Shown: in pieces, positions 23,177-31,307 of the stretch
Position numbering within the stretch: the first letter of the stretch is position 1
Layout of the letters: every line of letters begins with the position of its first letter
Virus record (IMG/VR): IMGVR_UViG_3300025110_000030
Span: 1-44,247 of that record
Direction: 5' to 3' (one strand)
Origin: a virus
DNA: 44,247 nt
Position numbers and translations under genes: made by a program
Notes under the pieces: generated by a model
Database searches by the model: none
Told to the model about the DNA's origin: nothing
Seen by the model: the letters and a program-made list of their open reading frames with translations, nothing else

Positions 23177-24109
23177 ATGAGTTGGGTGGAAACTACAAGA
23201 CCGATACGAATTACAGATTTAGTCGGTCAATCCACACTAACTAACGATATGCAAACTTGGAAAAATAACAGAAGATGGCCTACTGCTTTACTATTTGTTG
23301 GACCTTCAGGTACGGGAAAAACCAGTGCTGCTAGAATTATCGGTAGAAATGTCTTAGATGATTTCTTCGATGACATGAATTACATAGAGACAAATGGTTC
23401 TGATGATAGAGGAATTGATTTCGTAAGAGTTGATTTAAAAAATGCTTTACGAACTAAACCTGTTGGTGCTAAAAGAAAAGTAATTCTCATAGATGAAGCC
23501 GATGGATTAACAAAAGCAGCACAAGACAGTATGAGACAATTGATAGAATCTTACAGTAGAAATGCTTTGGTGATTTTAACTGCTAACGATGAATCTAAAA
23601 TTACACCTGCTATCAAAAGTAGGTGTAGTGTCTATCAATTCAAACCTATTTCAAATGAAGAGGGTGCTGCGAGACTTTGGGATATTTTAGCAGCAATGCA
23701 AATTCCTACAACTACAACTTGGGGTCAAGATTTACCTTTGTTAGTGGAAACTATGCATGGGGATTTGAGAGCATCTATTAATTTATTAGAGACATTACCA
23801 CCAAAACCCGATGCACTAAAATCAAGATTATTGAGACTACAAAAATTACAAGATGAAAACATAATGGAATATGTTGAGAACAATGAATGGGATAAAATTC
23901 GTAACAACCTTCATAGAGGATTGGATGACGGAGTTCCCCTACGAAACCTGTTACAAGGTCTCTACAACCAAATAAGAAAGAAATTCAGATATGACATAAT
24001 GAAAGCGTATGGCGATGTTTTACTTCACGTCTATGCATGGCCCGCTGGAGATTATGCATTCTGTGATTATTTGGTAGCAAAGATGAAGGAAGGAAAAAAA
24101 GATGAGTAG
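23177..24109 (+). CDS. rfcS: Replication factor C small subunit (clamp loader)
   Basis: 310 residues, close to the usual archaeal RFC small subunit length. AAA+ ATPase: Walker A GPSGTGKT at 42-49, Walker B LIDEAD at about 104-109, and the SRC motif (KSRCSVYQF) at about 148-150 that supplies the arginine finger. It loads the sliding clamp onto primed DNA using ATP. Only one RFC subunit is seen in the window; it may form a homomeric loader or join the host large subunit. It heads the replication unit, and no Shine-Dalgarno sequence precedes the start. Confidence 0.92.
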   Translation: MSWVETTRPIRITDLVGQSTLTNDMQTWKNNRRWPTALLFVGPSGTGKTSAARIIGRNVLDDFFDDMNYIETNGSDDRGIDFVRVDLKNALRTKPVGAKRKVILIDEADGLTKAAQDSMRQLIESYSRNALVILTANDESKITPAIKSRCSVYQFKPISNEEGAARLWDILAAMQIPTTTTWGQDLPLLVETMHGDLRASINLLETLPPKPDALKSRLLRLQKLQDENIMEYVENNEWDKIRNNLHRGLDDGVPLRNLLQGLYNQIRKKFRYDIMKAYGDVLLHVYAWPAGDYAFCDYLVAKMKEGKKDE

Positions 24110-24239
24110 TATAAGAGCGATAGATTTTGAAGAACTAGGAATAACATTGCGTTCCGCAATAATGGAGAATAGATTAGAAATCATGAATTTACATGATACT
24201 GTTAAAAAAATCTTGAAGGAGATGAAAAAAAATGAATGA
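24102..24239 (+). CDS. Small helical protein
   Basis: 45 residues (MSSIRAIDFEELGITLRSAI...), helical, with a Lys-rich end. Overlaps the clamp-loader gene by 8 bases and the next gene by 8 bases, and contains the AAGGAGATG ribosome binding site for the next start. Function unknown; possibly a replisome accessory peptide by position only. Confidence 0.45.
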   Translation: MSSIRAIDFEELGITLRSAIMENRLEIMNLHDTVKKILKEMKKNE

Positions 24240-25560
24240 AGAAAACCCGTTTAAAAAAATGAAAGAAGAAAATATGACGAAAGAGTTACCTCAAGGGGTA
24301 ATGGAGAGATTGGAGAAACACTCTGAAAGAACTGGGGAAACATTACCCGTTGTCAAGGAAGGTTTCTTTGATTATATCAAGACCAATTATAGTTGTGATA
24401 ACTGGCAGGAAGAAGATGAAGATTTAGTTCTTGATTGGGCTGAACAATTTGCTACTATGCTAAGAAGCAGCACAGTGAGTGGTGGTGTTGGAACACAAAC
24501 ATACGTTGGTCATTTCTTAGGTGTTGCTAATAAAGCAGGAGACCGTAGAAAAGGACTGGCTAATTGGATGGTCAGACAATACAAAGAAGACCCTAATGCG
24601 TTTGTGTCAGATGGAAAAGGTGGAGTCTATGAAAAACAAGATGGTCATTGGGTCATCAATACTGCTGGTGGAATTATTGAAACATCTGAAATGATAACAG
24701 AAACACCAAGTATGGGTATTCCTGCTGGTAACAATCAATACATTTGTTTCGTATCAAAGAAAGGTTATCCATACCCTCATGTTCAATTCGGCAGGTATGC
24801 ATATTTCCTCGGTAACGAGCAAAAAGAATTTGTTGACAATGGCGACATAAAAATGTGGCGTGTAGACATCACAGGAGATGATATGGAACGCTCTCTAAAC
24901 ATAGGACAACCATGCGTTATCAAAGCAAAGCCACCTTCTGATAATGCGAGAGCAGGTTTTGAAGATGTTTTGGATACAAATACTGGCTTTGTTGATAGTA
25001 TAAACTATACTAATGAATTTGTACCAGTGGAAATGAGACCTTTACTTGAGCCATTCAAATTTTGGACTACTGATGACTTTACAGACATGTTCACTAGAAT
25101 AGAAGAATTAGGTGATGCTTACGAAAGTGGATTAAGAACATTCCAAACAGCAGATGGACAAGGTAAAGTTGGTCCACTGGTAATCACAAAGGGAACAGTA
25201 AACAGACTGAGCACAGAAGGAAGAGAAACCGAATACGATGAATCCGGTATATCATACAGTTTGAGTCTTACATCATCAGAACTACAAAGTACATACGGCG
25301 GTGGAGATGGTGCTGAAGTATTATGTAACGTTTCTAGTGCATGTTATGATTTAACTCACCCATTCTCTTTTGTAGATAGTGAAGGTGAAAGATTTGAGTA
25401 TGCTGAAAAATCCACTGTGTTAATATTCGGTAGAATAGGTATGCAACAAAGAAATGATAGTAAAATTCCAAAGTTAACCGTTATGGGTATCTACACAAAC
25501 CAACGAAGGGCTAGACCTAGAGTTAGTGGTGGAGATACAGACTTAGGACAATTTGATTGA
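24232..25560 (+). CDS. Candidate viral ssDNA-binding (RPA-like) protein
   Basis: 442 residues. An N-terminal helical segment precedes a glycine- and strand-rich body: KMWRVDITGDDMERSLNIGQPCVIKAK and KLTVMGIYTNQRRARPRV look like OB-fold strands. The C-terminus is an acidic tail ending GGDTDLGQFD, reminiscent of the acidic tips by which SSB proteins recruit partners. It sits between the clamp loader and the RecA-like ATPase, where an SSB would be expected, and no other candidate is visible in the replication block. The assignment rests on context and general features, not on a recognised motif. Confidence 0.45.
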   Translation: MNEENPFKKMKEENMTKELPQGVMERLEKHSERTGETLPVVKEGFFDYIKTNYSCDNWQEEDEDLVLDWAEQFATMLRSSTVSGGVGTQTYVGHFLGVANKAGDRRKGLANWMVRQYKEDPNAFVSDGKGGVYEKQDGHWVINTAGGIIETSEMITETPSMGIPAGNNQYICFVSKKGYPYPHVQFGRYAYFLGNEQKEFVDNGDIKMWRVDITGDDMERSLNIGQPCVIKAKPPSDNARAGFEDVLDTNTGFVDSINYTNEFVPVEMRPLLEPFKFWTTDDFTDMFTRIEELGDAYESGLRTFQTADGQGKVGPLVITKGTVNRLSTEGRETEYDESGISYSLSLTSSELQSTYGGGDGAEVLCNVSSACYDLTHPFSFVDSEGERFEYAEKSTVLIFGRIGMQQRNDSKIPKLTVMGIYTNQRRARPRVSGGDTDLGQFD

Positions 25561-25570
25561 GGTGAAATAA

Positions 25571-25798
25571 ATGACTGAAAATAATGATAAACAAGAAATA
25601 AATGTAGAACAAGAGAATATAATGTTGAAAGCGGAACTTGATAGGGTGCGTAACCTTGCTGGTAATAGACTTCTAATCATGAGAAGATTAGAGCAATTTG
25701 CCAACGATGTAAACACACTCATGAATGCTCTTAGAGCAGACTTTGCTGAGGTTCAAGCACCCGTTGATGAATCTGAGCAAGGTGAATCAAATGAGTAA
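25571..25798 (+). CDS. Small coiled-coil acidic protein
   Basis: 75 residues. ENIMLKAELDRVRNLAGNRL and MRRLEQFANDVNTLMNALRA form probable coiled-coil helices; the tail is acidic (DESEQGESNE). GAGGTGAAATAA lies just before the start. The next gene overlaps its stop by 8 bases. Function unknown. Confidence 0.5.
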   Translation: MTENNDKQEINVEQENIMLKAELDRVRNLAGNRLLIMRRLEQFANDVNTLMNALRADFAEVQAPVDESEQGESNE

Positions 25799-26495
25799 TT
25801 GGACAGACCCTAGAGTTGTTGATTGGGCGAAAGAACATTTTGCACATTCCCCTTTGGGCGGTGTTTGGAGTCCTGACGGAACAGGATTAATTTTCTTGAA
25901 AACAGATACTAAAGAGTGGACATTACAGAAAGCAATACAGCACCCTGCTTGTATTGAAACATTGCATGGAATACGAACTGTTATGTTTGATTTAGGATAT
26001 TCTCTTAATGAAAAGAATACGGAATGGAAAGAGCCGCCAGCAACTTTAGAAGAAGCACAACGTATGGAAGTTGAAGAAAAGAAACAGATTGCTAAAAGTT
26101 GGGCTGATAAAGATGGTACAAAACTAATTGACATGAATCCCTACAATACATTCCCTGAATTTATAAAAATGGAAGATGTTTTACTAGAAGGTGGAGATAC
26201 ACAAGAGATAGAGATATGGGCTTACAGGTTATTGAACCCAAACACTGGTGAACATGTAGAGATTGACCCTGACGATTATCATTTACTTACTGATGACAAA
26301 GCGTTCATGAGATACATGAATAGGGAAGGCGATATAATTCAAGCACTTACACGTAGGGAAATGATGGAAATGGCTGATGCAGGTGAACAAGGTTTGCTAA
26401 TAGGTAGTGTTGACCCCGTTACTAAGGAGAAGATTCCTCTTTGGTTATACGGCACTTATTGTAAAGTCATAGACCCAAATGAGGAGGAAGAGTAA
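25791..26495 (+). CDS. Hypothetical protein in the replication block
   Basis: 234 residues from ATG 25791, which overlaps the previous stop; an upstream extension of the frame runs through the previous gene and is not used. Acidic, with WSPDGTGLIFLKTDTKEW near 25-42 and LNPNTGEHVEIDPDDYHLL near 151. Ends EEEE, encoded by the GGAGGAAGAG binding site of the RecA-like gene, with which it shares one base. Not recognised. Confidence 0.5.
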   Translation: MSNWTDPRVVDWAKEHFAHSPLGGVWSPDGTGLIFLKTDTKEWTLQKAIQHPACIETLHGIRTVMFDLGYSLNEKNTEWKEPPATLEEAQRMEVEEKKQIAKSWADKDGTKLIDMNPYNTFPEFIKMEDVLLEGGDTQEIEIWAYRLLNPNTGEHVEIDPDDYHLLTDDKAFMRYMNREGDIIQALTRREMMEMADAGEQGLLIGSVDPVTKEKIPLWLYGTYCKVIDPNEEEE

Positions 26496-27454
26496 TGGCT
26501 GGCTTTGGACAGACTAAGAAGGCACAAGAAGCCTTAGCAGAAACCTTAGCAGACGCAGAACTACCTGCCCATGAAAGAGCAGACCCTTTTGCTGCTTTAC
26601 AGGCTGAACTAGATGCAGAACAACCTACGTTGAACACACATACCTTTGCTGGTATAATCGGTCACGAAAACACTTGTAAAACTGCTATCGTGACTGCTGC
26701 TTACAACAAGTATTGGGAAGATAATGAAGAACCTAAACAACTATGGTTACTAGATTTTGACGGTGGTGGGTTCGCTAACAAAAGTGCATTCTATCCTGAA
26801 AATACTGGTATCAAATCTTTTGAGCCTTATGTATATATGACAGGAAATAGAACTGCTATTGACTATGATGCTACACACAATCGAGTAATGCAAATAATGC
26901 AATTCGCTATAAAAAATAGTGGTAATATATGGGGTTTACTTATCACTGGTGTAGACCAATGGGATGCAGTATGTGTTAATAATATGAGGATAAACGACTT
27001 AGGATTGGCGAGCGATGCGATTAGTGCATCGGACGTAAGAGGTGCTGGAGATGGACAAAGAGTAGGCAGCCAGTGGGATTGGAGCATAAGAAAAACTAGA
27101 TTCCAACAGTTAGTATCTTTGTGTAGAGCATTAGTAAAGAGAGGAACTAAAGTGTTTATGGAAACACATTTGTCTCTAACTAATTATGCACTTGGTGCAA
27201 ATGAGGCAAATGCTTCATGGAAGCCCGCTTGGGAAAAGAGTACCAACAATTTCTTATTCCAAATCATTAAAATGGAAAGAGAAGATACGCTCGATGAAGA
27301 AGGCAATGTCCTGATACAAAGGTTCACTGCTTCTTTTGAAAAGAGTAAAACGGATGCAGGTTTACAAGGACAGAAGAGGACAGTCTTAGTAACAGAAGTA
27401 GGTAAAGCACCTATCTTCTACGGACTACCTGAATTAAACGATGGCACATTGTAG
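26495..27454 (+). CDS. RecA/Sak4-like ATPase with altered Walker A
   Basis: 319 residues. The core has the order of a RecA-like phage recombinase: G56-HENT-C61-K62-T63 in the Walker A position, LLDFDGGG near 88-95, a LLITGVD strand as Walker B near 149-155, and FMETHLSLTN near 221 as the motif-3 strand with polar end. The normal Walker A is GxxxxGK[ST]; here the glycine before lysine is cysteine (codon TGT, one change from GGT). It would assemble on ssDNA with the SSB and promote annealing or strand exchange. Lies directly upstream of PolB. Confidence 0.7.
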   Translation: MAGFGQTKKAQEALAETLADAELPAHERADPFAALQAELDAEQPTLNTHTFAGIIGHENTCKTAIVTAAYNKYWEDNEEPKQLWLLDFDGGGFANKSAFYPENTGIKSFEPYVYMTGNRTAIDYDATHNRVMQIMQFAIKNSGNIWGLLITGVDQWDAVCVNNMRINDLGLASDAISASDVRGAGDGQRVGSQWDWSIRKTRFQQLVSLCRALVKRGTKVFMETHLSLTNYALGANEANASWKPAWEKSTNNFLFQIIKMEREDTLDEEGNVLIQRFTASFEKSKTDAGLQGQKRTVLVTEVGKAPIFYGLPELNDGTL

Positions 27455-27462
27455 GTGTTAGT

Positions 27463-29811
27463 TTGATTATAGACTATTACTATCCAAATGGATTTGATGA
27501 GATATCATTTCCTCATTTGTATGAGCGTACAAGAGATGCCAATGGTAACTTGTACGTGAACATGATAAGTCCTGACGATGACAAGTATGTGAAACCACAT
27601 TGTTGGATACCTGTTGATACTAATCCTCGAAGACTAGGTAGAGTGATGTCTAGGTATCAAGGTGTATATGTAGATGAAGAACAAAGAGCCGAAGGGTTAG
27701 ATGGTAAACAATTGAAGAAAATGATTGTACCTAACCCTCGTGCTTTTTGGGATATCAAGAAAGAGATTGATACATATGAAGCAGATATGCCATATGAAGA
27801 CCAATATTTATTGCAGACCTATCCTGAAAAGATACCTGAGTTTGTACCACGAATTTGGTATTACGATTTGGAGTGGGATGTAAACGATGGCTTCCTAACA
27901 GTTATGGCTATTGATGATAGTCATGCTGAACACCCTGTGGTTTTCGCATGGAGAGAGAATCAAGAACATACTGTCGATTGGATTGATAGAGAAGGCGGTT
28001 ACATGTTATATCTTTATGATAATGAAACTGACATGTGCAATGCATTTTTAGACCATTTAGAAGAATGTGACCCCGATATACTCACTGCTCATGCTGGTCA
28101 CTGGGCTGACATCCCCAAAATGATGGAAAGACTACCTGACCCTCGAAGATTGTCACCAATAGGTGAAATTGTAAAGCCTCACGCTAAGTATGGCTACAAG
28201 GAAACACAACAACCAATCAAAGGTAGGTTGTGCTTTGATAGTGCTGCTAAAGGTATGACTGGTTCAGGATTTGAAACTCTATGGATTAAGTCAGGTAGAG
28301 GGCAATTACCGAGTAGAAAATTAGATACTATAGCCAAAGCACTAGGTTTAGGTGGAAAGATTGATGAAGATGAGGATGGCAACAAGTTAGATGTTCGCAC
28401 ATGGTGGTACACTCACTTTGATTTATTTGTAGATTATTGTTTGAGAGATACTACACTATTACGTCAATGTGATGAGAAACTAAATGCTATACCTTTCTTA
28501 GTTGCAATGCAACAATTCTGTGGAGTAAGATTTCAATCTGTTCATAGAGTTACTAATTATGTTCGAGGATTGTTCGGTAGGTATTCTGATTTGAAAGCAC
28601 CATCTATGTACAATAGACAAAGAGATTCTTTAACTGCTGCACATGTATTAGAAACTAAAGCAGGTAGACATCAGAATGTCGCACTTGTTGATTTCGCATC
28701 TCTATATCCAATACTGATAGTATGTCTAAATTTATGTCCTACAACTAAGAGAAGTAAGTTTGATACTGAAGGTAACATCAGACAGTTACCTGACGGTAGT
28801 AGATGGGAACAAGATGAAAAAGGCATATTACCCAGTATAGTAGAGGATATGTTGTTATTACGTAAAGAATATAAAAAGTTAGCCAAAGAAGCCACTAATG
28901 AAGATGATAAATTCAAAAATGATATGATGCAATTAGCGGTTAAAGTTACCACCAACGCAATCTATGGCTATATTAGCCAAGCAGCGATAGGTGGTATGTG
29001 GACTGACCCTGACGTTGGGGCGGCTATTACAAGTATGGGTAGAGAGAGTATTACACTACTAATGACAGAAGCAGAAAGACAAGGCTATACTGTACTAGCA
29101 GGTCATACAGATTCGTGCTATATACAAGCACCATTTGAAGAAGTTCCACCATTGGTAGAACATCTCAATAAGACTATTAGAACTGAATTAGAACTGCCAT
29201 TAATGGATGTGGAGTTTGAAGCATTCTTTGACTATTGGACTACTGCTAGTAGCAAGAATAGAAACTTTGGTATCATAACTTGGCCGGAGTCTAAGAAAGG
29301 TGATTTGAAAGTTACAGGCTATGGTCTGAAAGCGGCCAACTCATCTCCTTTAACAAGAGACATTCAACGTACTATGTTCCGAATGATAAGCGAAGGTGCA
29401 GAAGAAAATGATGTAAGTAAAGAAATTAGACCGATATCTTTAGCCTTGAGGAAAGGTGAAAAAAGTATTGAGGATTTAGCACCCTATGGTAGATTAGGTA
29501 AAGCATCTTATGATAGAGTACCACCGAATGGTGCTAAAGGTGCTTTGTATTACAATGAACACATGGCTACTAATGACCCGTTTAGGGTAGGCGATTCAGG
29601 TCAATGGGTGTATGTTAACGGTGTACCTGAAGGTTTCCCTACGACTAATGTAGTGTCATTCCGTGATGCAGATGAAATCAAAGATTTTTCATTAGATTAT
29701 GATTTAATGGTAGAGAAATTTATTCGTAAGAAACTAGAACCTATTTACAAAGTATTAGATTGGGATTTAGGTTTTGCTTGTGGTGACAAAAAACCAAAGG
29801 AGTATTGGTAA
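27463..29811 (+). CDS. polB: Family B DNA polymerase
   Basis: 782 residues from a TTG start preceded by AGGTG; no nearby ATG fits the expected N-terminus. Exonuclease: Exo I YDLEW (D135, E137), a variant Exo II HAGHWAD (D216, with His where Asn is usual), Exo III YCLRD (Y325, D329). Polymerase: motif A DFASLYP (D410), motif B KVTTNAIYG (K494-G502), motif C HTDS (H548-D550) where most family members have DTDS. The second Asp, the catalytic metal ligand, is kept. This is the viral replicative polymerase. It follows the RecA-like gene by 8 bases and precedes the clamp. Confidence 0.95.
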   Translation: MIIDYYYPNGFDEISFPHLYERTRDANGNLYVNMISPDDDKYVKPHCWIPVDTNPRRLGRVMSRYQGVYVDEEQRAEGLDGKQLKKMIVPNPRAFWDIKKEIDTYEADMPYEDQYLLQTYPEKIPEFVPRIWYYDLEWDVNDGFLTVMAIDDSHAEHPVVFAWRENQEHTVDWIDREGGYMLYLYDNETDMCNAFLDHLEECDPDILTAHAGHWADIPKMMERLPDPRRLSPIGEIVKPHAKYGYKETQQPIKGRLCFDSAAKGMTGSGFETLWIKSGRGQLPSRKLDTIAKALGLGGKIDEDEDGNKLDVRTWWYTHFDLFVDYCLRDTTLLRQCDEKLNAIPFLVAMQQFCGVRFQSVHRVTNYVRGLFGRYSDLKAPSMYNRQRDSLTAAHVLETKAGRHQNVALVDFASLYPILIVCLNLCPTTKRSKFDTEGNIRQLPDGSRWEQDEKGILPSIVEDMLLLRKEYKKLAKEATNEDDKFKNDMMQLAVKVTTNAIYGYISQAAIGGMWTDPDVGAAITSMGRESITLLMTEAERQGYTVLAGHTDSCYIQAPFEEVPPLVEHLNKTIRTELELPLMDVEFEAFFDYWTTASSKNRNFGIITWPESKKGDLKVTGYGLKAANSSPLTRDIQRTMFRMISEGAEENDVSKEIRPISLALRKGEKSIEDLAPYGRLGKASYDRVPPNGAKGALYYNEHMATNDPFRVGDSGQWVYVNGVPEGFPTTNVVSFRDADEIKDFSLDYDLMVEKFIRKKLEPIYKVLDWDLGFACGDKKPKEYW

Positions 29812-29812
29812 T

Positions 29813-30571
29813 ATGGTTGAATTAACACTACCACCAAAACAGTGGCTTAGATACTTAACAATGTTAGGTGGAAATGTAACAGATGTAATATTACATGTTA
29901 ATGAAAACGATATATCATTCAAGATTGCTTACATGACACATTACCTCTCTTTTAAAGAGACATTACCAGTAACTCCGACATCAACAGGGCAATTAGTTGT
30001 ATCAGATTTATCTAAGACAAGTGCTTTCTTGAAGAAATGTAAAAACGATGTTACAATAAAACAAGGAAGAGGTAACAGGCTATCATTGCAATGTGGTAGC
30101 ATGAAAATGACATTACCATGTTTTGATAATATTAGTTCTCAAAGAGTGCCGACTTTTGATAGATTAGTAAAAGCATCAAGAGAAAATCAATGGCAGAACT
30201 TTGGTCGTGGGGCATTAGATGTTCATGGCACAGTAAATTTCGATGAGATAGTAAAAATATCATCATTGGGTAAATTAATATCCAGTGATTCAAATTTTCA
30301 AATTAAAGCAAATGCAGATGAGAATGAGTTTGTTCTGAATGCTTTCAAAAGAAACGGTGCATCTATATTTGCATCGGCAACTCTTGAAAATGCAGAAGGT
30401 CCAAACCACACAGCAGTGTCTAATTTCGGTGCTTGGTTATTGCCTTGTATCTGTATGATAGATACGAATACACCAGCACAGATACACTTTGGTGATTCTA
30501 CTGTGCTGATAATAGAACAAACAACAGAGACAACAGAAAAGACAGTTGTTATAATAGACCATGAGGAATAA
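29813..30571 (+). CDS. PCNA-like sliding clamp
   Basis: 252 residues from ATG 29813 with AAAGGAG ~10 bases upstream; length is typical of archaeal PCNA (about 245-250). Two similar halves can be discerned (LPPKQWLRYLTMLGGNVTDVILHV; FDEIVKISSLGKLISSDSNFQIKA), each with the helix-then-strands order of a clamp domain. The end IHFGDSTVLIIEQTTE-KTVVIIDHEE matches the closing strands. Sequence is very divergent, and the call also rests on its place between PolB and other replication genes. It would tether PolB to DNA. Confidence 0.65.
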   Translation: MVELTLPPKQWLRYLTMLGGNVTDVILHVNENDISFKIAYMTHYLSFKETLPVTPTSTGQLVVSDLSKTSAFLKKCKNDVTIKQGRGNRLSLQCGSMKMTLPCFDNISSQRVPTFDRLVKASRENQWQNFGRGALDVHGTVNFDEIVKISSLGKLISSDSNFQIKANADENEFVLNAFKRNGASIFASATLENAEGPNHTAVSNFGAWLLPCICMIDTNTPAQIHFGDSTVLIIEQTTETTEKTVVIIDHEE

Positions 30572-30573
30572 AT

Positions 30574-30756
30574 ATGAGTGAGATTGAAGATATAGTAATA
30601 AAGAAAATAGAAGCAAGAGCAAAGTTAGGTGAAAGTAAATATAACACTACAATGGAAAGAACTGATTTATCTCGTAAAGAATGGTTAATTCATGCCCAAG
30701 AGGAAGCGATGGATTTGTGCATATACTTGCAAAAGTTAATCATGGAGGAAAAGTAA
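30574..30756 (+). CDS. Small MazG-like protein
   Basis: 60 residues. KYNTTMERTDLSRKEWLIHA then QEEAMDLCIYLQKLI resembles the short phage proteins related to MazG/all-alpha NTP pyrophosphohydrolases (KYG-T-x2-R-x-D ... EWL-HA-EE-x2-D-x3-YL). Conserved E-E-x2-D could bind Mg2+. It may help cleanse or adjust dNTP pools, or simply be a regulator; its half-size leaves activity uncertain. Starts 2 bases after the clamp gene. Confidence 0.6.
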   Translation: MSEIEDIVIKKIEARAKLGESKYNTTMERTDLSRKEWLIHAQEEAMDLCIYLQKLIMEEK

Positions 30757-30983
30757 TGTTGTTGTATAGTCTATCGGTGTTGGGTGGTTTCGCCTTAGCA
30801 AAATGGGCAGTGCCTAGAGTACCTTCTCTAAAAACAGAAAAGTATCATCTACATCATTGGATATGGGCTTCAGCAGCACTTATCAGTTTCATGTTTATCA
30901 CAGTACCAACATTCGTGATAGGTACATTTACAGGCGTTGCTTTACAAGGTTTGACTTACAAAAATTGGGGGTTTTTACAATGA
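30756..30983 (+). CDS. Two-segment membrane protein with HxHHW motif
   Basis: 75 residues from ATG 30756, sharing one base with the previous stop and preceded by GGAGGAAAAG. Two hydrophobic segments: residues ~2-16 and ~36-62. YHLHHWIW at the start of the second, then GTFTGVALQGLTYKNWG, form a conspicuous motif that could bind metal or face the membrane surface. Function unknown. The frame's upstream extension overlaps the MazG-like gene and is ignored. Confidence 0.55.
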   Translation: MLLYSLSVLGGFALAKWAVPRVPSLKTEKYHLHHWIWASAALISFMFITVPTFVIGTFTGVALQGLTYKNWGFLQ

Positions 30984-31135
30984 GTTTGGAAAATCATATG
31001 GTTGTAGGTTTTGATTCATTCGATGTAGATGCCAGTGATTTAGAAGAATGTGAATTATGTCAAGGTTATACAGGTAATGAATTAAAAATAGAAGAATGGG
31101 AATTAAATAAATGTACGTGTGAGGAGGAAGAATAG
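30980..31135 (+). CDS. Zinc-binding miniprotein
   Basis: 51 residues from ATG 30980 (overlapping the previous stop). CELC at 24-27 and CTC near 45-47 could bind zinc. Very acidic, ending CTCEEEE in a GAGGAGGAAGAATAGATG junction that provides the next ribosome binding site. Confidence 0.45.
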   Translation: MSLENHMVVGFDSFDVDASDLEECELCQGYTGNELKIEEWELNKCTCEEEE

Positions 31136-31306
31136 ATGCAGTGTAGTTGTTGTTCAAGTCTGTATAATACTACCATTGCAATGCAAACTGTCGGTAGTCA
31201 AGGTATGATTTGTCATAATTGTATAGAAGAAGCAGTAGAGATGTATATGAAAATTAAAAATGGGGATATTAGAATAACTCCTAGTAAAATGGATATGGGG
31301 TATTAA
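31136..31306 (+). CDS. ClpX-type zinc-finger-like miniprotein
   Basis: 56 residues. CSCCSSLYNTTIAMQTVGSQ then ICHNCIEEAVEM is close to the C4 zinc finger at the start of ClpX (CxxC...V...G..IC..CI...), but no ATPase follows. Free-standing versions may bind proteins or nucleic acid. Starts directly after the previous stop. Confidence 0.55.
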   Translation: MQCSCCSSLYNTTIAMQTVGSQGMICHNCIEEAVEMYMKIKNGDIRITPSKMDMGY

Positions 31307-31307
31307 T

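Noticed and set aside
30681-30755. Longer upstream starts for the small membrane protein and its neighbour at 30857
   Set aside because: The extensions overlap the preceding genes in another frame; the chosen ATGs use the standard overlapping-stop junction.
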